From contig CAIZHQ010000023.1 in the NCBI GenBank assembly GCA_903932865.1, forward strand, positions 62,001 through 126,000: DNA of 64,000 nt. The letters are read 5' to 3'. The notes under the pieces were generated by a model. It was given only the letters and a program-made list of their open reading frames with translations, was not told the DNA's origin and ran no database searches. Numbering within the stretch: position 1 is the first letter of the stretch; each line of letters opens with the position of its first letter. The translations under genes and the position numbers were made by a program. This stretch comes from an uncultured Burkholderiales bacterium. Lineage in GTDB: Bacteria; Pseudomonadota; Gammaproteobacteria; Burkholderiales; Burkholderiaceae_C. Of the stretch, positions 52,297 to 59,638 are shown in pieces.

Positions 52297-53499
52297 TCAC
52301 ACGCGTTCGATGATCAGCGCAATGCCCTGCCCCACACCAATGCACATGGTGCACAACGCGTAGCGACCTGCGGTTTGCTGCAAGCGGTTGATGGCCGTCG
52401 TGGCCAGGCGGGCACCCGATGCCCCTAAAGGGTGGCCCAAAGCAATCGCGCCACCCCAGGCGTTCACCCGGGCGTCGTCGTCTTTCAGGCCGAGCATGCG
52501 CATCACGGCCAGACCTTGCGCGGCAAAGGCTTCGTTCAACTCGATCACGTCCATGTGGTCGATGGTCAAGCCCGTTTGGGCCAGCACTTTGAGCGTGGCG
52601 GGCGCAGGGCCAATGCCCATGACGCGCGGGGCGACACCTGCCGTGGCCATGCCCACGATGCGGGCTTTGGGGGTCAGGCCGTTTTTGGCGGCAGTGGCTT
52701 CATCGGCCAGCAACAAAGCGCAAGCGCCGTCGTTCACACCCGAGGCATTGCCTGCGGTCACGGTGCCATCAGGGCGCACCACGCCTTTGAGCTTGGCCAG
52801 CGCTTCCAGACTGGTTTCACGCGGGTGCTCGTCGGTGTCCACAATGATCGCGTCGCCTTTTTTCTGCGGGATGCTCACGCCCACAATTTCGCGGGCCAGG
52901 TGACCGGCCTTGATGGCGGCCACAGCGCGCATCTGGCTGTTGTAGGCCATCAGGTCTTGCGCCTCGCGCTCGATCTTGTAGTCAGTGGCCACGTTTTCAG
53001 CGGTCTCCGGCATCGAGTCCACGCCGTATTGCGCCTTCATCAGTTTGTTGACAAAGCGCCAGCCAATCGTGGTGTCGTACACCGCGTTGTTGCGGCTGAA
53101 GGCGGTTTCGGCCTTGGGCATGACAAATGGGGCGCGGCTCATGCTTTCGACACCGCCCGCAATCATCAAACCGGCTTCACCCGCTTTGATGGCGCGGGCG
53201 GCGGTGCCGATGGCGTCCAGGCCCGAGCCGCACAGGCGGTTGAGGGTGGCCCCCGGCACATCCATGGGCATTCCCGCCAGCAAACTGGCCATGTGGGCCA
53301 CGTTGCGGTTGTCTTCACCGGCTTGGTTGGCGCATCCGTACAACACGTCGGTCACAGACGCCCAGTCCACCTTGGGGTTGCGCGCCATCAGGGCGCGCAG
53401 CGGCACAGCACCCAGATCATCGGTGCGCACGCTGGACAGGGCGCCGCCGTAACGGCCGAAGGGGGTACGGATGGCGTCACAAATGTAAGCTTGGTTCAT
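52297..53499 (-). CDS. pcaF: 3-oxoadipyl-CoA/acetyl-CoA thiolase (PcaF/PaaJ type)
   Basis: 400 residues. The opening YICDAIRTPFGRYGGALSSVRTDDLGAVPL and the CANQAGEDNRNVAHMASLLAG stretch are typical of the PcaF/PaaJ beta-ketoadipyl-CoA thiolase group in family layout. Catalytic residues are the cysteine in NRLCGSGLDA, the histidine in GGAIALGHPLG and the cysteine in CTMCIGVGQG. It would split 3-oxoadipyl-CoA to succinyl-CoA and acetyl-CoA in aromatic-acid catabolism. No other pca or paa gene is present, so it may instead serve general beta-ketoacyl-CoA cleavage; the symbol is for the subtype. Confidence 0.8.
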   Translation of the reverse strand: MNQAYICDAIRTPFGRYGGALSSVRTDDLGAVPLRALMARNPKVDWASVTDVLYGCANQAGEDNRNVAHMASLLAGMPMDVPGATLNRLCGSGLDAIGTAARAIKAGEAGLMIAGGVESMSRAPFVMPKAETAFSRNNAVYDTTIGWRFVNKLMKAQYGVDSMPETAENVATDYKIEREAQDLMAYNSQMRAVAAIKAGHLAREIVGVSIPQKKGDAIIVDTDEHPRETSLEALAKLKGVVRPDGTVTAGNASGVNDGACALLLADEATAAKNGLTPKARIVGMATAGVAPRVMGIGPAPATLKVLAQTGLTIDHMDVIELNEAFAAQGLAVMRMLGLKDDDARVNAWGGAIALGHPLGASGARLATTAINRLQQTAGRYALCTMCIGVGQGIALIIERV

Positions 53500-53576
53500 G
53501 GGTATCTCTTGAGGGTGGGGAAGTTGTCAGCGATTAACATGCGGTGTTGATGTTTCCTTAAATTTTATGCCATTAC

Positions 53577-53592
53577 CCGACCGATTGGTCGG
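53577..53592. promoter_or_regulatory. TetR-type operator palindrome upstream of the thiolase gene
   Basis: CCGACC-GATT-GGTCGG is a perfect 6+6 inverted repeat of the kind bound by TetR-family repressors. A leftward -10 candidate TAAAAT (53567 down to 53562) lies so that the palindrome occupies the -35 region of the thiolase promoter. It is 20 bases before the DUF1841 start on the other side. Confidence 0.55.
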
Positions 53593-53611
53593 TTTTTATT
53601 CCTTCAGAGCC

Positions 53612-54049
53612 ATGCTGATTCAACCCTCACAAGCCGATGTCCGGCGCTTTTTTTGCGGCGTTTACGCCAAAGCCCGCACGACCGCTCCGCTTGAACCCAT
53701 GGAAATGCTGATCAGCCAGTGGATCGACGAGCACCCCGAATACCATGCCGAGCTGGCCGATGTCGACGCCGCGCTGGCCCAGATGCACCTGGTGGATCCC
53801 AACCGCGAAAACCCCTTCTTGCACCTGTCGATGCACCTGTCCATCAGCGAGCAATGCAGTATCGACCAACCCCGAGGCATCCGCCAAGCGGTGGAACTGC
53901 TGACGCACCGGCTCAACTCGCTGCACGACGCGCACCACCAGGCCATGGATTGCCTGGGCCGCATGGTGCAGGAAAGCCAGCGCTCGGGCCGCATGCCCGA
54001 TGGCGAAGCCTACATCGCCTGTGTGCAACGGCACGCCACCCGGGACTGA
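53612..54049 (+). CDS. DUF1841 family protein
   Basis: 145 residues. The motif PSQADVRRFFCGVYAKAR at the start, the middle NPFLHLSMHLSISEQCSIDQPRGIR and the DAHHQAMDCLGRMV helix define DUF1841, a small cytosolic betaproteobacterial family of unknown function. The start at 53612 matches the family; an ATG at 53567 would add 15 residues running through the operator palindrome. It is followed by a bidirectional terminator. Confidence 0.88.
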   Translation: MLIQPSQADVRRFFCGVYAKARTTAPLEPMEMLISQWIDEHPEYHAELADVDAALAQMHLVDPNRENPFLHLSMHLSISEQCSIDQPRGIRQAVELLTHRLNSLHDAHHQAMDCLGRMVQESQRSGRMPDGEAYIACVQRHATRD

Positions 54050-54077
54050 TCCACGCCCAACACGCACAGACCACAAA

Positions 54078-54100
54078 AAAACCCGCCGAAGCGGGTTTTT
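54078..54100. terminator. Bidirectional intrinsic terminator
   Basis: AAAACCCGC-CGAA-GCGGGTTTTT: a stem with a tetraloop, an A-run on the left and a T-run on the right. It serves both the DUF1841 gene (+) and the cytochrome gene (-), which end 29 and 20 bases away. Confidence 0.92.
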
Positions 54101-54119
54101 GGTGGAGAAAACCAAAGAT

Positions 54120-54779
54120 TCAACGCAGGCGGGACTGAGGAATGACCCTCATCTCGCCATCGAGCGACCCAATGTAAGCCGACATGGCCTTCAACTCGGC
54201 ATTGGAGAACTGCTTGGCAATGCCACCCATGACGCCATTGTTGCGGCCCCAAGTGGACAGGTTTTCGGTTTTGTAAGACTTGAGCGCCACATACAAAAAG
54301 TCTTTGTGCTGACCCGCCAGCTTGGGGTAGCTTGGGTCGATCGGTTTGTTGAAATTGTCGCCGTGGCATGAAATGCAAGCGCCTTTTTGCAGCAAGGCAG
54401 CGACTTTGGCATCAGGCGCCTTGGGTGTCTTGGTCACGGGTTGGGTCTTGCCATGCTGCTCGTAGTAGGCGCCCAAATCAGCCATGTCTTGCTCGCTCAG
54501 GCTGGCAGAAATGCCGCGCATCGTGGGGTGCTTGCGTTCGCCCTTTTGGTAGGCGTTCAATGCGGACACAATGTATTTGGCGTTTTGGCCGGAGATCATC
54601 GGCACGCGGTAGACCTCAGGGAAGCTGGCTTGGTAACCCTGGATGCCGTGGCAGCCAATGCACATGGCGATTTTTTGCTCAGCGGCTTTGGCATCGCCCT
54701 TGATTTCCTGGGCATGGGCGGAGATGGCGGTCACAGAGGCGACAGCCAGGGCAAACATCGAGTTCAACAGCTTATTCAT
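54120..54779 (-). CDS. Diheme cytochrome c (cytochrome c4-like)
   Basis: 219 residues. A Sec signal (MNKLLNSMFALAVASVTAISAHA) precedes two c-type heme domains with CxxCH at 40-44 and 135-139. Candidate axial methionines are in PMISGQ (about 61) and GVMGGI (about 184). The two-domain layout is that of cytochrome c4, a periplasmic electron donor to terminal oxidases. The start at 54779 is favoured over the ATG at 54815 because it gives a clean signal peptide. A perfect FNR-type box lies 23 bases upstream. Confidence 0.92.
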   Translation of the reverse strand: MNKLLNSMFALAVASVTAISAHAQEIKGDAKAAEQKIAMCIGCHGIQGYQASFPEVYRVPMISGQNAKYIVSALNAYQKGERKHPTMRGISASLSEQDMADLGAYYEQHGKTQPVTKTPKAPDAKVAALLQKGACISCHGDNFNKPIDPSYPKLAGQHKDFLYVALKSYKTENLSTWGRNNGVMGGIAKQFSNAELKAMSAYIGSLDGEMRVIPQSRLR

Positions 54780-54801
54780 TTTGCTCACACAATCCAAACG
54801 A

Positions 54802-54815
54802 TTGATAAAAATCAA
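54802..54815. promoter_or_regulatory. FNR/ANR-type binding site
   Basis: TTGAT-AAAA-ATCAA is a perfect match to the FNR consensus. It lies in the 106-base gap between the cytochrome c gene (-) and moxR (+). On the + side a CATAAT -10 candidate (54841-54846) would place the site near -44, close to a class II activator position. For the cytochrome it is too near the ATG for activation and would suit repression. Confidence 0.75.
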
Positions 54816-54885
54816 CTGCGAATTATATCGGGCTGGCCCTCATAATCCTGACAAGCTTTATTCCTGTTTCAAAGAACTGTCCATC

Positions 54886-55728
54886 ATGAAATTCCAAGGT
54901 ACCGAAAACTACGTCGCCACCCCCGACCTGATGCTGGCCGTGAACGCCGCCATCACCCTCAAGCGCCCCCTGTTGGTCAAAGGTGAGCCCGGCACCGGCA
55001 AAACCATGTTGGCCGAAGAAGTGGCCGAGGCCTTGGGCCTGCCCCTGTTGCAGTGGCACATCAAATCGACCACCAAGGCCCAGCAAGGCCTGTACGAATA
55101 CGACGCCGTGAGCCGCCTGCGCGACAGCCAGCTGGGCGAAGCAAAGGTCAAAGACATCGAGAACTACATCATCAAGGGCGTGCTCTGGCAGGCGTTCACC
55201 TCCGAAACCCCGGTCGCCATCCTGATCGACGAGATCGACAAGGCCGACATCGAATTCCCCAACGACTTGTTGCGCGAGATCGACCGCATGGAGTTTTATT
55301 GCTACGAGACGCGCCAGCTGATCAAGGCCAAGACCCGGCCGCTGGTGTTCATCACGTCCAACAACGAAAAGGAATTGCCCGACGCCTTTTTGCGCCGCTG
55401 CTTTTTCCATTACATCAAGTTCCCCGAAGCGGACACCATGCGCCAGATCGTGGATGTGCACTTCCCCACGCTCAAAAAAGACCTGCTGGCCCTGGCGCTC
55501 AAGACCTTTTATGACGTGCGCGGCCTGCCGGGCCTAAAGAAAAAGCCCTCCACCAGCGAGCTGCTCGATTGGCTCAAGCTGCTGGTGGCCGAAGACATCC
55601 CCCTTGAAGCCCTGCAAAGCGCCGACCAAAAAGTGGCCGTGCCGCCGCTGGTGGGTGCCTTGCTCAAAAACGAACAAGACGTGACCTTGTTCGAAAAACT
55701 GGTCTTCATGAACCAACGCAACCGTTGA
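54886..55728 (+). CDS. MoxR-type AAA+ ATPase
   Basis: 280 residues. Walker A GEPGTGKT is at 33-40, Walker B AILIDEIDKAD at about 111-121, sensor-type TSNNEKELPDAFLRRC follows, and a helical lid ends the protein. MoxR ATPases act with VWA-domain proteins as chaperones that insert metals or mature enzymes (as in CoxD/CoxE and NorQ/NorD pairs). Its VWA partner is three genes downstream. The start at 54886 matches the family N-terminus FQGTENYVATPDL. Confidence 0.92.
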   Translation: MKFQGTENYVATPDLMLAVNAAITLKRPLLVKGEPGTGKTMLAEEVAEALGLPLLQWHIKSTTKAQQGLYEYDAVSRLRDSQLGEAKVKDIENYIIKGVLWQAFTSETPVAILIDEIDKADIEFPNDLLREIDRMEFYCYETRQLIKAKTRPLVFITSNNEKELPDAFLRRCFFHYIKFPEADTMRQIVDVHFPTLKKDLLALALKTFYDVRGLPGLKKKPSTSELLDWLKLLVAEDIPLEALQSADQKVAVPPLVGALLKNEQDVTLFEKLVFMNQRNR

Positions 55729-55738
55729 ACATGAACCG

Positions 55739-55978
55739 ATGACCTCTCCCAACCCTCTCATGGAAGGCATCTCAGATGCCGTGGGCTTTGTCGGCGGAGC
55801 GCTGACCGGTTACTGGGTCGGCAAGTGGCTGGGCCTGAATATTTTCAGTGCCGGTTACGACAACGCTAGCATTGGCGGCATTTTGCTGGTGGGCCTGGGC
55901 GGCGGTGCAGGTCTGCACTTGGCGCGCTTTTGGCGCAACAAACAAAAAGCCAATGACAAGGACAATGACGCATCATGA
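55739..55978 (+). CDS. Small glycine-rich membrane protein
   Basis: 79 residues with two hydrophobic segments (about 12-32, GFVGGALTGYWVGKWLGL, and about 43-62, SIGGILLVGLGGGAGLHLA) and a charged C-terminus (RNKQKANDKDND). I do not recognise a family. It lies 10 bases after moxR and overlaps the acetyltransferase gene by ATGA, so it is part of the operon. Confidence 0.7.
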   Translation: MTSPNPLMEGISDAVGFVGGALTGYWVGKWLGLNIFSAGYDNASIGGILLVGLGGGAGLHLARFWRNKQKANDKDNDAS

Positions 55979-56586
55979 ATCCTTGGATCGCGCCCACTTC
56001 GCTATCGGGTCAACATGTGCAACTCGTGCCTTTGTCGCACCTGCACCACGATGACCTGGTGACGGCCGTGTGTGACGGCGAACTGTGGAACCACTGGTAC
56101 ACAGCCATACCCACCCCAGAGGGCATGGTGGCCGAGATCACTCGCCGCCTGGACTTGCAGGCCAAGGGCAGCATGTGCCCGTTTGCGGTGATCGCCACAG
56201 CCACCGGCCGAGCCGTGGGCATGACCACCTACATGAACATCGACGCGACCAACCGCCGGGTGGAAATCGGCTCGACCTGGTACCGCCAAAACGTGCAGCG
56301 CAGCCCCCTCAACACCGAAGCCAAGCGATTGTTGTTGGCCCACGCCTTTGATCAATTGAACTGCATCGCGGTGGAGTTTCGCACGCATTTTTTCAACCAA
56401 CAAAGCCGCCGCGCCATCGAACGCCTGGGCGCCAAGCTCGACGGCGTGCTGCGCAGCCACCAAATCAACCCTCACCCTTTGGGCGCTGGCGCACTGCGCG
56501 ACACCTGCGTTTACAGCATCATTGCCAGCGAATGGCCCAATGTCAAAACGCACTTGGACTACCAACTCGCCCGCTTGCGGGCCTGA
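55975..56586 (+). CDS. GNAT-family N-acetyltransferase (RimJ/RimL-like)
   Basis: 203 residues. The GNAT fold is visible in RRVEIGSTWYRQNVQRSPLNTEAKRLLLAHAFDQL (family layout, acetyl-CoA loop at about 100-115) and the downstream VEFRTHFFNQQSRRAIERLGAK. Members acetylate ribosomal protein N-termini, amino acids or aminoglycosides; substrate is not assignable. Its presence inside a MoxR-VWA run is unusual. ATGA overlap with the small membrane protein, 15 bases before the VWA gene. Confidence 0.88.
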   Translation: MNPWIAPTSLSGQHVQLVPLSHLHHDDLVTAVCDGELWNHWYTAIPTPEGMVAEITRRLDLQAKGSMCPFAVIATATGRAVGMTTYMNIDATNRRVEIGSTWYRQNVQRSPLNTEAKRLLLAHAFDQLNCIAVEFRTHFFNQQSRRAIERLGAKLDGVLRSHQINPHPLGAGALRDTCVYSIIASEWPNVKTHLDYQLARLRA

Positions 56587-56601
56587 GGACAGAAAGACGC
56601 C

Positions 56602-57786
56602 ATGCTGATCGATTTTTTCTACACCCTGCGTGCGGCCAAATTGCCGGTTTCGGTGCGCGAGTACCTCTCGCTGCTCGAAGCCCTGCAGGCCAACGTGGTC
56701 GGCCCGGTGTCCGACGCCTGCAGCATCGACGATTTCTACCACCTCGCCCGCACCGTGATGGTCAAGGACGAAAAGCACTTCGACAAATTCGACAAGGCTT
56801 TCGGCGCTTACTTCAAGGGCGTGGAGATGCTGACCGACTTCACCAAAGAAGTGCCGCTCGACTGGCTCGAGAAAATCCTGCAAAAAGAACTCACGCCCGA
56901 GCAAAAAGCCGCCATCGAGAAGATGGGCTGGGACGAGCTGATGGAGACGCTCAAAAAACGCCTCGAAGAACAAAAAGAACGCCACGAGGGCGGCAACAAG
57001 TGGATCGGCACCGGCGGCACATCCCCGTTTGGCAACAGCGGCTACAACCCCCAAGGCATCCGCATTGGCGGCAAGGGTGGCAACAAAAGCGCCATCAAAG
57101 TCTGGGAGCAACGCGCTTACAAAGACTACGACGACCAGCAGGAGCTGGGCACGCGCAACATCAAAGTGGCGCTGCGCCGCCTGCGCCGCTTTGCGCGTGA
57201 AGGCTCGCAAGACGAATTCGACCTGGACAACACCATCCGCAAGACCGCGGCCAATGCTGGCTATCTGGACATCCAAATGCGCCCTGAGCGCCACAACAAT
57301 GTCAAAGTGCTGCTGCTCATGGACGTGGGCGGCACCATGGACGAGCACATCACGCGGGTGGAAGAAATGTTTTCCGCTGTGAAAGCCGAATTCAAGCACC
57401 TCGATTTTTATTATTTCCACAACTGCGTCTACGACTTCATGTGGAAGAACAACAAGCGCCGCTACGCCGAAAAATTCCCCACCTGGGACATCCTGCGCAA
57501 GTACAACAAGGACTACAAGCTGATTTTCATTGGCGACGCGACCATGAGCCCCTACGAGATTTTGCAAAAGGGCGGCAGCGTCGAATACAACAACGAAGAG
57601 GCCGGGGCCGAATGGCTGCAACGCCTGACGCACACCTTCCCCAAATTCGCCTGGATCAACCCAGAGCCCCAAGGCGTTTGGCAATACCGCCAGAGCATCG
57701 CCATCGTCCAGCAGCTGATGAGCAACCGCATGTTCCCGCTGACCCTCAAAGGGCTGGAAGATGCGATGCGTTTGCTGAGCAAATGA
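56602..57786 (+). CDS. VWA domain protein, CoxE-like, with altered MIDAS
   Basis: 394 residues. The N-terminal half is the CoxE-like helical region (SVREYLSLLEAL, then a charged coiled coil at about 90-130). The C-terminal VWA domain begins VLLLMDVGGTMDEH: the metal site reads D241-x-G243-x-T245 where DxSxS is usual. LDFYYFHNCVYDFMW and FIGDATMSPYEI follow. With MoxR it likely forms a maturation or metal-insertion chaperone pair. Its stop overlaps the tamA-like start by ATGA. Confidence 0.9.
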   Translation: MLIDFFYTLRAAKLPVSVREYLSLLEALQANVVGPVSDACSIDDFYHLARTVMVKDEKHFDKFDKAFGAYFKGVEMLTDFTKEVPLDWLEKILQKELTPEQKAAIEKMGWDELMETLKKRLEEQKERHEGGNKWIGTGGTSPFGNSGYNPQGIRIGGKGGNKSAIKVWEQRAYKDYDDQQELGTRNIKVALRRLRRFAREGSQDEFDLDNTIRKTAANAGYLDIQMRPERHNNVKVLLLMDVGGTMDEHITRVEEMFSAVKAEFKHLDFYYFHNCVYDFMWKNNKRRYAEKFPTWDILRKYNKDYKLIFIGDATMSPYEILQKGGSVEYNNEEAGAEWLQRLTHTFPKFAWINPEPQGVWQYRQSIAIVQQLMSNRMFPLTLKGLEDAMRLLSK

Positions 57787-59636
57787 GGCCGCCTGCGCGG
57801 CCTGCTGGCTCGCCGCGCACGGCCCTGAGCTGGCTCTTGGCTGCGCTGACAACTCTGGCCCTGCTTCCCTCTTGGGCACTTGCCCAAACGGCCCAAGCTG
57901 CGGCACCTGCCGCACAAAACCACACGCCCGCCAGCACCCAAGCCTTTGGCCTGGAAGTGCGCAGCAGCGACGAGGACATCCGCAACTTTTTGACGCAACA
58001 CCTGGACTTGCAACGCTACCGCGACCTGAGCGATCTGGACGAAATGGAGCTGACCCGTTTGCTGCGCGAGGCCGATGTGCAGGCCCGCGAGCTGCTGGGC
58101 ACGCTGGGTTTTTTCAAGCCTGCGCTGCGCTGGACGCACGACAAAAGCGCCAACACCAGCAGCTTGGGCCAGGTGCAGGTGGAGGTGGACACTGGCCCTG
58201 CAGCGCGCATCTCCGAAGTCCAGTGGCAGTGGTTGGGCGAAGTGGCCGATGACCCCGATTCGCGTGCTCAGCGGCAAGCCATCGAGCAGCAATGGGCTTT
58301 GCCTGTGGGCGAGACCTTCAGCCAAAACGGCTGGAGCCGGGCCAAAAACCAGGCCCTGCGCCAGCTGCTGGCCCAGCGTTACCCCTGGGGCCGCATTTTG
58401 CACAGCTTGGCCCTGGTGGACGAACCCAACAACCAGGTGCGGCTTTGGCTGACGCTGGAATCCGGCCCAGCCGTGCGCCTGGGGGCTTTGCAAATTTCCG
58501 GGGCCGAAAAATACGGCGCCACCCAAGTCGAGCGCCTGGCGCGTTTGCCAATCGGCCAGCTGTACCGTCAAAACGATTTGCTCGAAGCGCAACAACGCCT
58601 GGTCACCAGCGGTTTTTACGATTCGGTGTTTGTCAGCCTGGATGCACAAGGCAACCCAGCGCAGCCATCGGTCAAGGTGGAGCTGAAAGAAAGTCTGCGC
58701 CAGAAATGGGTGCTGGGTCTGGGCGTGCGCAGTGACAGCGGTGCCCGCGTGAGCGCCGAGCACACGCACCACAGCGTGCCAGGCCTGCATTGGCGTTCGG
58801 TCAGCAAGCTGTCTCTGGACAAGGACTTACAAAGCGCGAGCTTGGACTTGCTGGCCCCACCAGACGCCAGCCTCTGGCGCTGGAACACCTCGGTCAAGTT
58901 TGACCGTGAAAAACTCTTTGATCTGCCCTTGCAAAGCCAACGCTGGCGCGCGGGTCGCACCAAACTGGGTGAAAAAATTGACCGCTCTTACTTCGTCCAA
59001 TACGACTCGGCAAGGCTGCAAGGCGGCGTCCAGGCCCAACGCGAATCCATCAGTGCCAACTACGGCTGGACCCGGCGCCACTTTGACAGCCTGCCCTTTC
59101 CCAGCCAGGGCATGGGCGTGGGTATCGAGTTGGGTACGGGTGTGACGCTCGGCAGCCAGAGCGAGCCTTATGTGCGCTGGCTGGTCAAAGGCCTGGGGCT
59201 CGTGCCTTTGGGCTCCAGCATGGGCCGCCTGGCCGTGCGCGCCGACATCGGCAGCGTGGTCAGCCGCGACACCGCCAACCTGCCTGCCACCCAGCTGTTT
59301 TGGACCGGTGGCGACAACAGCGTGCGCGGTTACGCCCCCAACAGCATTGGCGTGACCGATGCAACCGGCGTCACCGCACCGGGCCGCTACCTGGCCGCGG
59401 GCAGCCTGGAATGGCAGCGCCCCATCCGCTACAAAGGGCAAGCCACCGATTGGGAAAGCGCCGTGTTTGTCGATGCCGGTGCGGTGGCCGATGACCCCGG
59501 GCAACTCAAGCCCAAAGTTGGCTATGGTCTGGGTGCCCGTTGGCGCAGCCCGGTCGGTCCGGTGCGCATCGACCTGGCCTATGCCCAGGCGCTGCAAAAG
59601 CTGCGCCTGCACCTGAGTGTGGGTTTCACATTTTGA
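57783..59636 (+). CDS. tamA: TamA-like outer-membrane assembly protein (BamA/Omp85 family)
   Basis: 617 residues. A signal peptide ends near WALA-Q (34/35). Three POTRA-like domains follow (about 50-290), then a 16-strand barrel region whose motif GGDNSVRGY is the Omp85 hairpin loop at about 510-518. TamA with TamB helps insert proteins and move phospholipid to the outer membrane. It directly precedes tamB with 2 bases between stop and start, and begins within the VWA stop. Confidence 0.92.
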   Translation: MRPPARPAGSPRTALSWLLAALTTLALLPSWALAQTAQAAAPAAQNHTPASTQAFGLEVRSSDEDIRNFLTQHLDLQRYRDLSDLDEMELTRLLREADVQARELLGTLGFFKPALRWTHDKSANTSSLGQVQVEVDTGPAARISEVQWQWLGEVADDPDSRAQRQAIEQQWALPVGETFSQNGWSRAKNQALRQLLAQRYPWGRILHSLALVDEPNNQVRLWLTLESGPAVRLGALQISGAEKYGATQVERLARLPIGQLYRQNDLLEAQQRLVTSGFYDSVFVSLDAQGNPAQPSVKVELKESLRQKWVLGLGVRSDSGARVSAEHTHHSVPGLHWRSVSKLSLDKDLQSASLDLLAPPDASLWRWNTSVKFDREKLFDLPLQSQRWRAGRTKLGEKIDRSYFVQYDSARLQGGVQAQRESISANYGWTRRHFDSLPFPSQGMGVGIELGTGVTLGSQSEPYVRWLVKGLGLVPLGSSMGRLAVRADIGSVVSRDTANLPATQLFWTGGDNSVRGYAPNSIGVTDATGVTAPGRYLAAGSLEWQRPIRYKGQATDWESAVFVDAGAVADDPGQLKPKVGYGLGARWRSPVGPVRIDLAYAQALQKLRLHLSVGFTF

Positions 59637-59638
59637 CG

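Noticed and set aside
53577..53596. Rightward intrinsic terminator (stem CCGACC/GGTCGG plus T-rich tail)
   Set aside because: No rightward gene ends upstream of it; its place in a divergent promoter region fits an operator better.
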